NCBI GenBank assembly: GCA_965221725.1
Contig: OZ244909.1
Location: 744,001-808,000, forward strand
Direction: 5' to 3'
Origin: HK1 sp965221725
Lineage (GTDB): Bacteria; Pseudomonadota; Gammaproteobacteria; HK1
Length of the DNA: 64,000 nucleotides
The notes beneath the pieces are model-generated. The model was not told the DNA's origin. It did no database searches and saw only the letters and a program-made list of their open reading frames with translations. Below, in pieces: positions 40,077 through 48,341 of this stretch; positions within the stretch are counted from its first letter, which is position 1; each line of letters begins with the position of its first letter. Position numbers and translations under genes: made by a program.

Positions 40077-40724
40077 ATGCGGTTGTTCCGAAAGGCGATG
40101 ACGATCCCGAGCGCGGCCGAGGCGCTGACCGGACGCCCGGACCCGATCCCCACCCCGGATACGAGCTTCATCGGCGGCCGTTCCATCAAACCACCGTTCC
40201 CGGAGAGGATGGAGTGCGCACAGCTCGGCCTCGGCTGCTTCTGGGGTGCGGAGAAGGCGTTCTGGAATCTGCCGGGGGTGCATGTGACCGCGGTCGGCTA
40301 CGCGGCGGGCACGACCCCGAACCCGACCTACGAGGAGGTGTGCAGCGGCCGCACCGGGCACAACGAGGTGGTGCTCGTCGTCTTCGATCCGGAACGCATC
40401 GGCTACGGCGAGATACTGAGGACATTCTGGGAGGCCCACGATCCCACCCAGGGCATGCGTCAGGGCAACGATGTCGGCACCCAGTACCGCTCCGGCATCT
40501 ACACCGGTTCCGAGGCCCAGGCCGAGCAGGCGCTTGCCTCGCGCGACACCTACCAGCGGGCGCTCTCCGCCGCGGGCTACGGCCGCATCACCACCGAGAT
40601 CCTGGAAGCCGGCCCGTTCTACTACGCCGAGGATTACCACCAGCAATACCTTGCGAAAAACCCGTTCGGCTACTGCGGCCACGGCGGCACCGGAGTCGCC
40701 TGCCCGGCCGGCGTCGCAGCCTGA
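40077..40724 (+). CDS. msrA: Peptide-methionine (S)-S-oxide reductase
   Basis: The product is 215 residues. The catalytic motif is GLGCFWGAEKAFWNLPGVHV (Cys about 62), followed by VGYAAGTTPNPTYEEVCSGR, HNEVVLVVFDP and FWEAHDPTQGMRQGNDVGTQ YRSGIY. Resolving cysteines are in the C-terminal GYCGHGGTGVACP. The extra N-terminal 50 residues are usual for the longer proteobacterial form. The enzyme repairs oxidised methionine with thioredoxin. Confidence 0.95.
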   Translation: MRLFRKAMTIPSAAEALTGRPDPIPTPDTSFIGGRSIKPPFPERMECAQLGLGCFWGAEKAFWNLPGVHVTAVGYAAGTTPNPTYEEVCSGRTGHNEVVLVVFDPERIGYGEILRTFWEAHDPTQGMRQGNDVGTQYRSGIYTGSEAQAEQALASRDTYQRALSAAGYGRITTEILEAGPFYYAEDYHQQYLAKNPFGYCGHGGTGVACPAGVAA

Positions 40725-40778
40725 TCATCCGGGGCATTGCAACCCCGGCGCCGCTCGCCAGTCACTCACCTGTCGAAA

Positions 40779-41819
40779 ATGTCGAACGCCACGCCAACGA
40801 TTACCCGGATCGGGTTGGAACGCTTCGCGGCGTTCGAGTCACTGGTCCTGTCGCCCTCACCCGGACTCAACGCCCTCCTGGGTGCCAACGGCACCGGAAA
40901 AACGCATCTCATGAAGGTGGCGTACGCGGCGTGCGACACGAGGAATACCAGAGCAAGATTCCCGGACAAGTTGGCGCGCCTCTTTCTGCCGTCGAACGGG
41001 CACCTCGGACGTCTGGTCAAACGCCGGCGCGGCCGTTCCCGCGCCACTGCCGAAATAGCGTGGGGAGCAGAATTCGTTCGGACCACGTTTTCCGATCTGG
41101 CCAAGTCACCGGAATCTGCCGCCGTGCGGGGAAGACGTGCGCCGAACGCATCGAAACGTCATGCTTCCTCCGTTTACATACCTGTGAAGGAAATGCTGGC
41201 GAACGCGCCCGGATTTCGCTCCTTGTACGCCGCACGGGACATCCACTTCGAAGAAGTGTACTCCGACATTCTCGATCGCGCGTTTCTTCCTCCTCTTCTC
41301 GGAGCTCCCGATCGGTCACGTCGCCAACTTCTCGACAAGCTGCGAAAAGCTCTCGAGGGGAAAGTGTGGCATGAGGGAGAGGAGTTCTTTCTCGGTGGCA
41401 AGCAAGGTAAGCTGGAGTTCACCTTGCTGGCGGAAGGACTACGCAAGCTCGGGCTGCTATGGCTTCTGATCCAAAACGGCACCCTCACCGAAGGGTCGGT
41501 CCTGTTCTGGGATGAACCCGAAACCAATCTGAATCCCAAGCTTTTCGGGCCGGTCGTCGAAATTCTGCTTGAATTGCAAAGACAGGGAGTGCAGATATTC
41601 ATCGCCACCCATGACTATCTGATCCTGAAGCAACTGGATCTGCAAACCGGCGGAGACGACCAGGTCTCCTACCACGCCCTGCATCGGGACGACGATTCGG
41701 GTGACCTGGTGTGCAACACCACGGATTCCTATCATGACATTGACCCCAATGCCATCTCCGAAGTCTTCTCGGAAGTTTACGATCGAGAGATTCGGCGCAG
41801 TCTCGGGGAGTACCGGTGA
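40779..41819 (+). CDS. ABC/AAA_21-type ATPase of a two-gene cassette
   Basis: The product is 346 residues. The N-terminal strand SNATPTITRIGLERFAAFES leads into Walker A LLGANGTGKTHLMKVAYAA (about 35-42). A variable middle is followed by the LLWLLIQNGTLTEGSVLFWD signature region, Walker B VLFWDEPETNLNPK (about 238-246) and H-loop FIATHDYLILK. This is the OLD/AbiL/PARIS-type ABC ATPase fold used in many anti-phage systems. The stop overlaps a GTG that starts the partner nuclease gene (GTGA), so the two are coupled. The region has fewer GC-extreme codons than its neighbours, fitting acquisition. Confidence 0.82.
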   Translation: MSNATPTITRIGLERFAAFESLVLSPSPGLNALLGANGTGKTHLMKVAYAACDTRNTRARFPDKLARLFLPSNGHLGRLVKRRRGRSRATAEIAWGAEFVRTTFSDLAKSPESAAVRGRRAPNASKRHASSVYIPVKEMLANAPGFRSLYAARDIHFEEVYSDILDRAFLPPLLGAPDRSRRQLLDKLRKALEGKVWHEGEEFFLGGKQGKLEFTLLAEGLRKLGLLWLLIQNGTLTEGSVLFWDEPETNLNPKLFGPVVEILLELQRQGVQIFIATHDYLILKQLDLQTGGDDQVSYHALHRDDDSGDLVCNTTDSYHDIDPNAISEVFSEVYDREIRRSLGEYR

Positions 41820-41824
41820 CTACG

Positions 41825-41834
41825 CTGAGAGAAG
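41825..41834 (+). repeat. 10-bp target-site duplication, left
   Basis: ctgagagaag immediately precedes the IS left end and is repeated exactly at 43066-43075. Confidence 0.95.
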
Positions 41835-43065
41835 CAGGGCAAGATCACTAAAATCCCATGTAAATCAGTGCATTCTGTGATCTAATGCCACTCTGGCCAA
41901 GGAGAGGAACGTGATCAGCAATGGACAACAGTGCCCCCGAGGGTCTGATCGAACATTTCTCGAAGTTGGAAGACCCGCGCGTCGACCGGAACAAGAAGCA
42001 TGAGTTGATTGATGTCATCGTGCTGTGCGTGTGCGCGGTGCTCAGTGGGGCCGAAGGTTGGTGCGACATCGAGGAGTTCGGTCGCGCAAAGCTGGACTGG
42101 TTACGTCGTTATGTCCCGCTGGCCAATGGGGTCCCGGTCGATGACACGATTGCCCGCATCATCTCGGCGTTGTCGGTCAGTGGGTTTCAGGCGTGCTTTC
42201 TCAGTTGGATGGAGGACGTGGTCAAGCTCAGCGACGGTGAGATCATTGCGCTCGATGGCAAGACGCATCGACGCACCCATGATCGCAAGCGAGGGGTGAA
42301 GGCGCTGCATATGGTCAGTGCCTGGGCGTGTCGCAATGGGGTGGTGCTTGGGCAGGTGAAAACCGACGAGAAGTCGAACGAGATCGTGGCGGTGCCGGAG
42401 TTGCTGGAGAAGCTTCAATTGAAGGGGTGTATCGTGACGCTGGATGCGATGGGGTGCCAACGCGCGATCGCGAAGCAGGTCAAGAAAGGCGGTGGGGATT
42501 ACGTGTTGGCGCTGAAGCGCAATCAGCCGGAATTGGAGCGCGAGGTTCGGGCGTATTTCGAGGCGGCGGAGCGGTGCGACTTTGGCGGTTCGGAGATGGG
42601 GCACGAGGCGACTTGCGACGAAGGTCACGGGCGGATTGAGCACCGGAGCTATTTCTTGTCCACGGACCTTGGTGCGTTGTCGGGTGTCGGGAAGTGGAAG
42701 GGACTGAAAGCGATGGGAATGGTGGAGTCGGAACGTCATTGTGGAGGGCGTGTCAGTGTTGAGCGGCGCTACTACATCACCTCGCTTGATGACGTGAAGG
42801 TGTTTCAACGGGCGGTGCGTTCACATTGGAGTATCGAGAACGGGTTGCACTGGCGGTTGGACGTGACGTTTCGCGAAGACGCAAGCCGGATTCGTCGAGG
42901 CAATGCGCCTCACAACATCGGGGTGATTCGTCACATGGCGATGAACCTACTCAAGCGCGAGAAGACGAAAATGAGCTATAGGCGCAAGAGAGTCCGGGCC
43001 GCTCTGAACGATGCCTTCCGAGATAAGTTGTTGATGGGACAATGACTTTATATGCGGTCACCCTG
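41835..43065 (+). mobile_element. ISAs1-family insertion sequence, copy 2 (1231 bp)
   Basis: This is the same 1231-bp element as at 27832-29062, with CAGGG...CCCTG termini and a perfect 10-bp target duplication. The clean duplication and the apparent identity of the copies indicate recent transposition. It splits the nuclease gene after its sixth codon. Confidence 0.95.
41921..43045 (+). CDS. ISAs1-family DDE transposase (copy 2)
   Basis: The 374-residue product is identical to the one encoded at 27918-29042. Its TGA stop overlaps an ATG that is in frame with the downstream nuclease remnant, which may couple expression of the two. Confidence 0.95.
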   Translation: MDNSAPEGLIEHFSKLEDPRVDRNKKHELIDVIVLCVCAVLSGAEGWCDIEEFGRAKLDWLRRYVPLANGVPVDDTIARIISALSVSGFQACFLSWMEDVVKLSDGEIIALDGKTHRRTHDRKRGVKALHMVSAWACRNGVVLGQVKTDEKSNEIVAVPELLEKLQLKGCIVTLDAMGCQRAIAKQVKKGGGDYVLALKRNQPELEREVRAYFEAAERCDFGGSEMGHEATCDEGHGRIEHRSYFLSTDLGALSGVGKWKGLKAMGMVESERHCGGRVSVERRYYITSLDDVKVFQRAVRSHWSIENGLHWRLDVTFREDASRIRRGNAPHNIGVIRHMAMNLLKREKTKMSYRRKRVRAALNDAFRDKLLMGQ

Positions 43066-43075
43066 CTGAGAGAAG
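43066..43075 (+). repeat. 10-bp target-site duplication, right
   Basis: ctgagagaag follows the IS right end CCCTG and matches 41825-41834. Confidence 0.95.
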
Positions 43076-43621
43076 GAGATCTCCGTCTCGCGCTTCCCGG
43101 ACAGGTGAGCGGAAGGAAATTCGACGGCGCCGGACACCGTTTGTCGCATTGCGGATTGAAGGCTGTAGACTGGATTCTGGATCTGCCCGAACGGATCTAC
43201 TTCGTCGAGATCAAGGATCCTGAAGCTCCGGGCGCCGAAGAGCACAAGAATAGCAACCGTTTCTTTCAAAGCTTTCTGGCAGGCAATCTGACCTCCGATC
43301 TGGCGGCTAAATTTCGCGATTCTTTTCTCTACGAATGGGCTTGCGATCGGATCGGAAAACCGATCAGCTACTTTGTAATCGTCGCCTCTTGTAACCTGGA
43401 CGCCGCTCAGCTCCTTACTCGCTCCGACGATCTGAGGCGCAGGCTGCCGGTGGGAACGCCAGCGAATTGGATCCAACCGATAGCGAACGCTTGCCAATGC
43501 ACGTCGGCCCAACGCCTTCGCGTCCAGCCTTCGCGAGCAATGGAACCATCAGTCGTCGTTCACCGCCTTCGGCATCTACTACCCTTCGTTTGCGCAAGTT
43601 GTGAATAGCAACGCAAATTAA

Positions 43622-44115
43622 GACGCCAGACGCCGCTCGCCCTTCGCGCTTGTGACGTGGAAGTCCCCGCGGATGCGAAGCAATCGCCCTCCGTGTTGTC
43701 TGTTGCCCTCCGTGTTGTCGCGACCGGCGACGACTCTGCGGAGCGGTAACGTGTGCAGGGCCCGACCCGGCGTTGCGAGAACATGTGCGGCGACCGCTGC
43801 GGCGCGGCGGTGACACGCGAGTCCGCACCGCCGCCGACAGTGCGGGCCGAGCAAGTGACGCTGCCAGTGCGCCCGGTTTCATGCATTGATCTGTTACCGC
43901 CTGCTTCCTATGGTGCCGCCCGGAAGCCGCGCGGCGGTTCTGGAACTGTCTCCGCAAGTGCGCGGCGGACGCTGCCGCCCAAGCGCCACTCGGGCTGAAC
44001 GCCGGTTGCAAAACGGCTTTTATCGCCCGATGGCTTGAGCGGTCAGGAAGCGCGATCCGGACGCCCTTCGGCGCGTGGTTCACAACCGGAACGCACCGGC
44101 GGCGAGAGCGCACGA
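43622..44115 (+). other. 494-bp gene-free stretch
   Basis: It lies between the nuclease remnant and the ppx stop. It includes a short direct repeat gccctccgtgttgtc (about 43687-43720). I found no coding frame with protein-like sequence and no recognisable RNA gene or terminator. Confidence 0.5.
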
Positions 44116-45666
44116 TCAGGCGAAGGTCAATTCCATGCTCGCGCCCGCGAGATATGCCTGCTCCTGCTCCAGATCGGCGCGGGTGAGCGGGTGGGCGTCC
44201 AGCCAGTCCGGCGGGAACGCGACCGACAGCGACTCGCCCTGCGCGAGCGCCGCGATGTCCGGCACGAATGCGTCCGCGCGCGAGCGGTTCAGCACCACCG
44301 CGAGGCGCAGCAGCACGCAGAGCCGGCGGGCGCGGTGCGCCTCCGGCGGGTTGAGCGGTTCGAACACCGAGACCGGGAACTTCCTCCGGTGCCCGCGCAC
44401 CAGCACCGCCAGCATCGACTGCGCCTGACGCGAGAACCCGGACATGTCGCCATTGGCGAGCAGGTAGGCACCGTGCTTGTGGTACTGATTGTGGGAGACG
44501 AAGAGCCCCGCCTCGTGCAGGCGCGCCGCCCAGCCGAGCATCTGCCCCGCATCCTCGCCTTCGATCCCCCAGGCCGCCGCCACCTGACGGTGCAGTGCGA
44601 GCGCGGTCGCCGCGACCCGTGCGCCCTGGGCGGCGTCGATGCGATACCGCTCGATGCGGCGCTCGACGGTAGCGTCGCGCACATCCTCGTGGCGGATGCG
44701 GCCGATGAGGTCGAACAACAGCCCCTCGCGGAGCGCCATCTCGGACACGTCGAGGTGCTCGATGTCGAGCGCGTCGAGGACGGCCGACAGCACCGCGACG
44801 CCCCCGGGGAGCACCGGCCGCCGATCCTCGCGGAGATCCCGGAGCTTGACGGCATCGACATGCCCGGCCCGGACCAGAGTGCGCCGTATCCTGCGCAACG
44901 CCCCCCGATCGACGCCGTGCTCGCACCAGCCCGCGGCACGGGCGATAGCCGCGATGGCCCGGACCGTGCCCGACGCACCGACCGCCGAATTCCACCCCGC
45001 GTCCCGGTACCGCCGCTCGATCGGCTCGAGCTCGACGCGCGCCGCGAGCACCGCGTGCTTCATCGAGTGCTTGTCGATGCGGCCATCGGGGAAGAACCGT
45101 CGGCTCATGCTCACGCAGCCCATGTACAGGCTCTCGCGATGGGTCGGCGTGAAGCCGCGCCCGATGATGCATTCGGTGCTGCCGCCGCCGATGTCGATGA
45201 CGAGGCGCGGTTCGCCGCGGCCGGCGAGCGCGTGCGCCACCCCCAGGTAGATGAGCCGGGCTTCCTCGCGGCCCGCGATGACCTCGATGGAGTGGCCGAG
45301 GGCACGCTCCGCCTCGCGCCGGAACGCTTCGCCATTGCGGGCGCTGCGCAGCGTATTGGTGCCGACCGCCCGCACCGTGTGCTCCGGCATGCCGCGCAGC
45401 CGCTGCGCGAAGCGGCGAAGGCAGGCGAGCGCATTCTCGACGGCATCGGGGCCGAGCCGCTTCCGGTGGTCGAGCCCGGCCGCGAGGCGCACGGGTTCGC
45501 GCAACCGGTCGACGATGTCCAGGTGACCGTCGACGACCCTGCCGATCACGAGATGAAAGCTGTTGGAGCCGAGGTCGATCGCGGCGAGGAGCTCGGGAAC
45601 GAGCGGCGGGCCGCCCGCCGTGGCGGGCGCTCCCCCCAATCGCGATGTGCGCGGCCGGGTGTTCAT
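44116..45666 (-). CDS. ppx: Exopolyphosphatase (Ppx/GppA family)
   Basis: The product is 516 residues. The actin-like fold motifs are LAAIDLGSNSFHLVIGRV (phosphate 1), VRAVGTNTLRSARN, PRLVIDIGGGSTECIIGRG (phosphate 2) and SAVGASGTVRAIAAIARAAG. The C-terminal helical part includes HEAGLFVSHNQYHKHGAYLL, the HD-like extension found in Ppx. It hydrolyses polyphosphate or pppGpp. It starts four bases after the phoR stop, so it is the last gene of phoB-phoR-ppx. Confidence 0.93.
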   Translation of the reverse strand: MNTRPRTSRLGGAPATAGGPPLVPELLAAIDLGSNSFHLVIGRVVDGHLDIVDRLREPVRLAAGLDHRKRLGPDAVENALACLRRFAQRLRGMPEHTVRAVGTNTLRSARNGEAFRREAERALGHSIEVIAGREEARLIYLGVAHALAGRGEPRLVIDIGGGSTECIIGRGFTPTHRESLYMGCVSMSRRFFPDGRIDKHSMKHAVLAARVELEPIERRYRDAGWNSAVGASGTVRAIAAIARAAGWCEHGVDRGALRRIRRTLVRAGHVDAVKLRDLREDRRPVLPGGVAVLSAVLDALDIEHLDVSEMALREGLLFDLIGRIRHEDVRDATVERRIERYRIDAAQGARVAATALALHRQVAAAWGIEGEDAGQMLGWAARLHEAGLFVSHNQYHKHGAYLLANGDMSGFSRQAQSMLAVLVRGHRRKFPVSVFEPLNPPEAHRARRLCVLLRLAVVLNRSRADAFVPDIAALAQGESLSVAFPPDWLDAHPLTRADLEQEQAYLAGASMELTFA

Positions 45667-45670
45667 CGCG

Positions 45671-47128
45671 TCATCTCACCGCTTCCCGCCCCGCTTCGGC
45701 GGGGGGGTCTCCCCCGACGGAAGCTGCCTCGGCGGGGGTCTCCCCGATGGGGGTGTCCTCGACGGGGGTGTCCTCGACGGGCGCCTCCTCGACGGGCGCC
45801 TTCCCGACGAGCGCCTTCCCGACGGGGATCTCCTCGCGCACCACGCGATGCGCCGGGAACCGGCAGGAGAACCGGCTGCCTTCGCCGGGACGGCTCTCGA
45901 TCCCGAGTTCGGCGTCGTGCCGCACGAGAACATGCCTCACAATGGCAAGACCGAGCCCGGTGCCGCCCCTTTGGTGCGAGCGCGCCTTGTCCACGCGGTA
46001 GAACCGCTCGGTGAGCCGCGGGAGGTGATGGGCCTCGATGCCGTCCCCGGTATCGGTCACGTCCAGCCGCGCGCCCCCCTCCCCGTCCGGCGCCCATTGC
46101 AACCGCACCGTCCCGCCGGCGCGGGTGTGCCGCACCGCGTTGAACGCGACGTTGGAGAACGCGCTGTAGAGCTCGTTCCAGTCACCGAGCAGGTAGAGCG
46201 CATGATCCGCATGGCGACGGATTCGGTGCGCCCCGTCGCTGAGCGCAGCGGCATCCCTCGTGATCGATTCGAGCATCTCCGTCACCGCGACGCGCTCGGA
46301 GCCTGCGGCCCCGGGGGTCGCCTCCAGTCGCGAGAGCTGGAGCAGATCCTCGACGATCCGGCTCATGCGCGATGCCTGCTGCGACATCTGCTCGACCGGC
46401 CGCCCGAACTCGGCCGGAAGCTGCGCGTCGTCCCGCAGCGCCTCCAGATACCCGACGATGACGGTGAGCGGGCTTCTCAGTTCGTGCGACACGTTGGCCA
46501 CGAAATCCTTTCTCGCCAGCTCCAGGTTGTGGATTCGGCTCACGTCGCGCACGAGCATCAGCCGTCGGCTGCCGCCGTAGGGGACAATCCGGATCAGGAG
46601 CTGAACCTCTTCACGCAGGGGAGATGAGAGCTGAATCGGCTCGTCGAACTCCTCCGCGTTCAGGGTGTCGGCAAAGCCCGGATGGCGAATGAAGCCGGAC
46701 ACCGGCAGCCCGATGTCGCGCGGGCGCTCCAGCCCGAGCAGCCGGCTCGACGCCTCGTTCATCCACAGGATGTTCCCGGCCGCGTCGAGGACGACCGCGC
46801 CGTCCGGCATCGCCTCCGCCGCGTGCTGGAACCGCAGCACCACCTTGCGCAGACGTTTCTTGCGCTTGCGGTTCTGGCGACGGATCCGGCCGAGCGACTC
46901 GAACACCTGGGCCCAGATCCCACGGGTCTCGGGCTCGGGCTCCCGGCCACCGCTCGCGAGCCATCGGGCGAGGAGGTGCACATGGTAGACGTGCCACGCG
47001 AGGCAGACGCCCGCACCGGCAAGCAACAGCCACGGCGTGAGCCCCAGCAGCCAGTCCGCGACCCCGAGCGCCACCGCTCCCACTGCGAGCCGGCGCCACT
47101 CACGGGTGCGGGCGCTCGATATCGTCAT
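45671..47128 (-). CDS. phoR: Phosphate regulon sensor histidine kinase
   Basis: The product is 485 residues. Two membrane segments lie near residues 14-48, followed by a basic linker (RRQNRKRKKRLRKVV), a PAS domain (about 104-200), H-box DFVANVSHELRSPLTVIVGY (His about 220), N-box ELYSAFSNVAFNAVRHT, and G-boxes DTGDGIEAHHLPRLTERFYR and GGTGLGLAIVRHVL. The architecture equals E. coli PhoR. The last 50 residues are a repetitive acidic tail (VEEAPVEDTPVEDTPIGETP) unlike the family, encoded by a gacgggggtgtcctc-type repeat. Confidence 0.93.
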   Translation of the reverse strand: MTISSARTREWRRLAVGAVALGVADWLLGLTPWLLLAGAGVCLAWHVYHVHLLARWLASGGREPEPETRGIWAQVFESLGRIRRQNRKRKKRLRKVVLRFQHAAEAMPDGAVVLDAAGNILWMNEASSRLLGLERPRDIGLPVSGFIRHPGFADTLNAEEFDEPIQLSSPLREEVQLLIRIVPYGGSRRLMLVRDVSRIHNLELARKDFVANVSHELRSPLTVIVGYLEALRDDAQLPAEFGRPVEQMSQQASRMSRIVEDLLQLSRLEATPGAAGSERVAVTEMLESITRDAAALSDGAHRIRRHADHALYLLGDWNELYSAFSNVAFNAVRHTRAGGTVRLQWAPDGEGGARLDVTDTGDGIEAHHLPRLTERFYRVDKARSHQRGGTGLGLAIVRHVLVRHDAELGIESRPGEGSRFSCRFPAHRVVREEIPVGKALVGKAPVEEAPVEDTPVEDTPIGETPAEAASVGGDPPAEAGREAVR

Positions 47129-47261
47129 CGGATCGCCATTGGATGAACCCCGGAGCGGGTACTCGCCGCATTATGCCGGGTCACGATCCGACCGCAATCG
47201 GATACCCGCCGGCCGGCGCCCGGCGGGATGGCGCCTCGGAACGCCGGCGATGATCCGCCAA

Positions 47262-47954
47262 TCAGCCCGGGTGGCGGGAGAACCGGTAGCCCGTGCCGTG
47301 CACGGTCTGCACGAACCGGTCGTAGCCCGGCCCGGAGAGCGCCTTGCGCAGCCGGCGGATATGGACGTCGACGGTGCGCTCCTCAATGTACACACTGCGC
47401 CCCCAGACCCGATCGAGAAGCTGGCTGCGGGTGAAGACCCGCTCGGGGTGGCTCATGAAGAAATGGAGCATGCGGAACTCCGTCGGCCCCATCCGGATCG
47501 TCTCTCCCCGGCCGGTGACGCGATGGCTCATCGGGTCGAGACGCAAGCCGTCGACCTCGATCGGGTCGTCGTCGCCGACCGGGGTGGTCCGTTTCAGCAC
47601 CGCGCCGATGCGCGCGACCAGCTCCCTCACGGAGAACGGCTTGACCACGTAGTCGTCGATGCCCGCGTCGAACCCGCTCAGCTTGTCGGCTTCCTCGCCC
47701 TTTGCGGTCAGCATGATGAGCGGGATCCTCCGGGTGGCCTCATGGCGGCGAAGCCGGCGCGCGAACTCCAGGCCGCTCACCCCCGGCAGCATCCAGTCGA
47801 GCAGGATGAGGTCGGGCGCGAGCGCTTCGATCTCGCGGTCCGCGTGCGCGGCATCGGCCACGACGCGGATCTCGAAACCGGCCCGGGAAAGCGCGTGCTG
47901 CACCATCTCCCGGATGGCGGCCTCGTCCTCCACCAGCAGTATGCTCTTGCCCAC
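47262..47954 (-). CDS. phoB: Phosphate regulon response regulator
   Basis: The product is 230 residues from a GTG at 47954 (VGKSILLVEDEAAIREMV). I prefer it to the ATG at 47993 because it gives the standard PhoB length, has cgggagg about ten bases upstream, and leaves room for the Pho box. The receiver domain has the acidic pair in VEDEA, phospho-Asp in ILLDWMLPGVSG, Thr and Lys in VVKPFS. The OmpR-type winged helix has RMGPTEFRMLHFFMSHPERV and ERTVDVHIRRLRKAL. It activates phosphate-starvation genes with PhoR. Confidence 0.94.
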   Translation of the reverse strand: MGKSILLVEDEAAIREMVQHALSRAGFEIRVVADAAHADREIEALAPDLILLDWMLPGVSGLEFARRLRRHEATRRIPLIMLTAKGEEADKLSGFDAGIDDYVVKPFSVRELVARIGAVLKRTTPVGDDDPIEVDGLRLDPMSHRVTGRGETIRMGPTEFRMLHFFMSHPERVFTRSQLLDRVWGRSVYIEERTVDVHIRRLRKALSGPGYDRFVQTVHGTGYRFSRHPG

Positions 47955-48007
47955 CGACGGGCCACCTCCCGAACCCCCCGCAACCGCGGACATTTCAACT
48001 TCGGTCG

Positions 48008-48025
48008 ATGACGTTTACGTGACAA
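48008..48025 (-). promoter_or_regulatory. Candidate Pho box upstream of phoB
   Basis: On the minus strand the 18 bases TTGTCACGTAAACGTCAT match 13 positions of the enterobacterial Pho box CTGTCATAWAWCTGTCAY, including two TGTCA/CGTCA half-sites spaced 11 bases apart with an AT-rich centre. It lies 53 bases upstream of the GTG start chosen for phoB, where a -35-replacing activator site is expected. It would provide autoregulation. Confidence 0.5.
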
Positions 48026-48244
48026 TCGCGCAATGCGGTTTTCATCCCGTCGCGTGCGGCTCGGTGCCCGCACCCGGCGAATGCAGCTTGGTGGCGGCAT
48101 CGGCATCACGTCAAGCGTGATTCGAGCGACCACGATGCGACCGGTGGCGCGCGCGGAACCGGCTTCCGCGCCGCTCGCCACCGGCACGCAGGTTGCGCCG
48201 ATTCCCCGGCGCGGCCGCGGTTCGGTGCAATGTTCGCCCCGGCG

Positions 48245-48291
48245 TTGTCCCCGGTGTTGTTCCCGGTGTTGTTCCCGGTGTTGTTCCCGGG
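48245..48291 (+). repeat. 12-bp tandem repeat upstream of mrp
   Basis: About four units of ccggtgttgttc lie in the 387-bp divergent gap between phoB and mrp, 50-100 bases upstream of the mrp start. The rest of the gap holds the candidate Pho box and nothing else I recognise. Confidence 0.85.
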
Positions 48292-48341
48292 AGTGCCGAT
48301 TCCGGAGTCATGTAAGATCCGGCCCGCCTCCCCTCCCGGCC

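Larger units (their letters stand above)
41816..43621 (+). pseudogene. PD-(D/E)XK-like nuclease partner, split by IS and probably frameshifted
   Basis: Removing the IS and one target repeat joins GTG ACT ACG CTG AGA GAA to GGA GAT CTC, giving MTTLREGDLRLALPGQVSGR, then LKAVDWILD and RIYFVEIKDPEAPG. Asp38, Glu51 and Lys53 form a D-x12-E-x-K nuclease core. The post-IS frame runs on to 43608, but after about 43485 another frame looks more protein-like (NARRPNAFASSLREQWNHQS, then FGIYYPSFAQVVN, stop 43619-43621), so a one-base indel is likely. The IS right end supplies an in-frame ATG at 43042 overlapping the transposase stop, so a product MTLYAVT-LREGDL... could still be made. Confidence 0.7.

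Noticed and set aside
43622..44115. A possible structured RNA in the GC-rich gap before ppx
   Set aside because: I could not match it to RNase P, tmRNA, SRP or tRNA consensus pieces, and no convincing long stems were found by eye.
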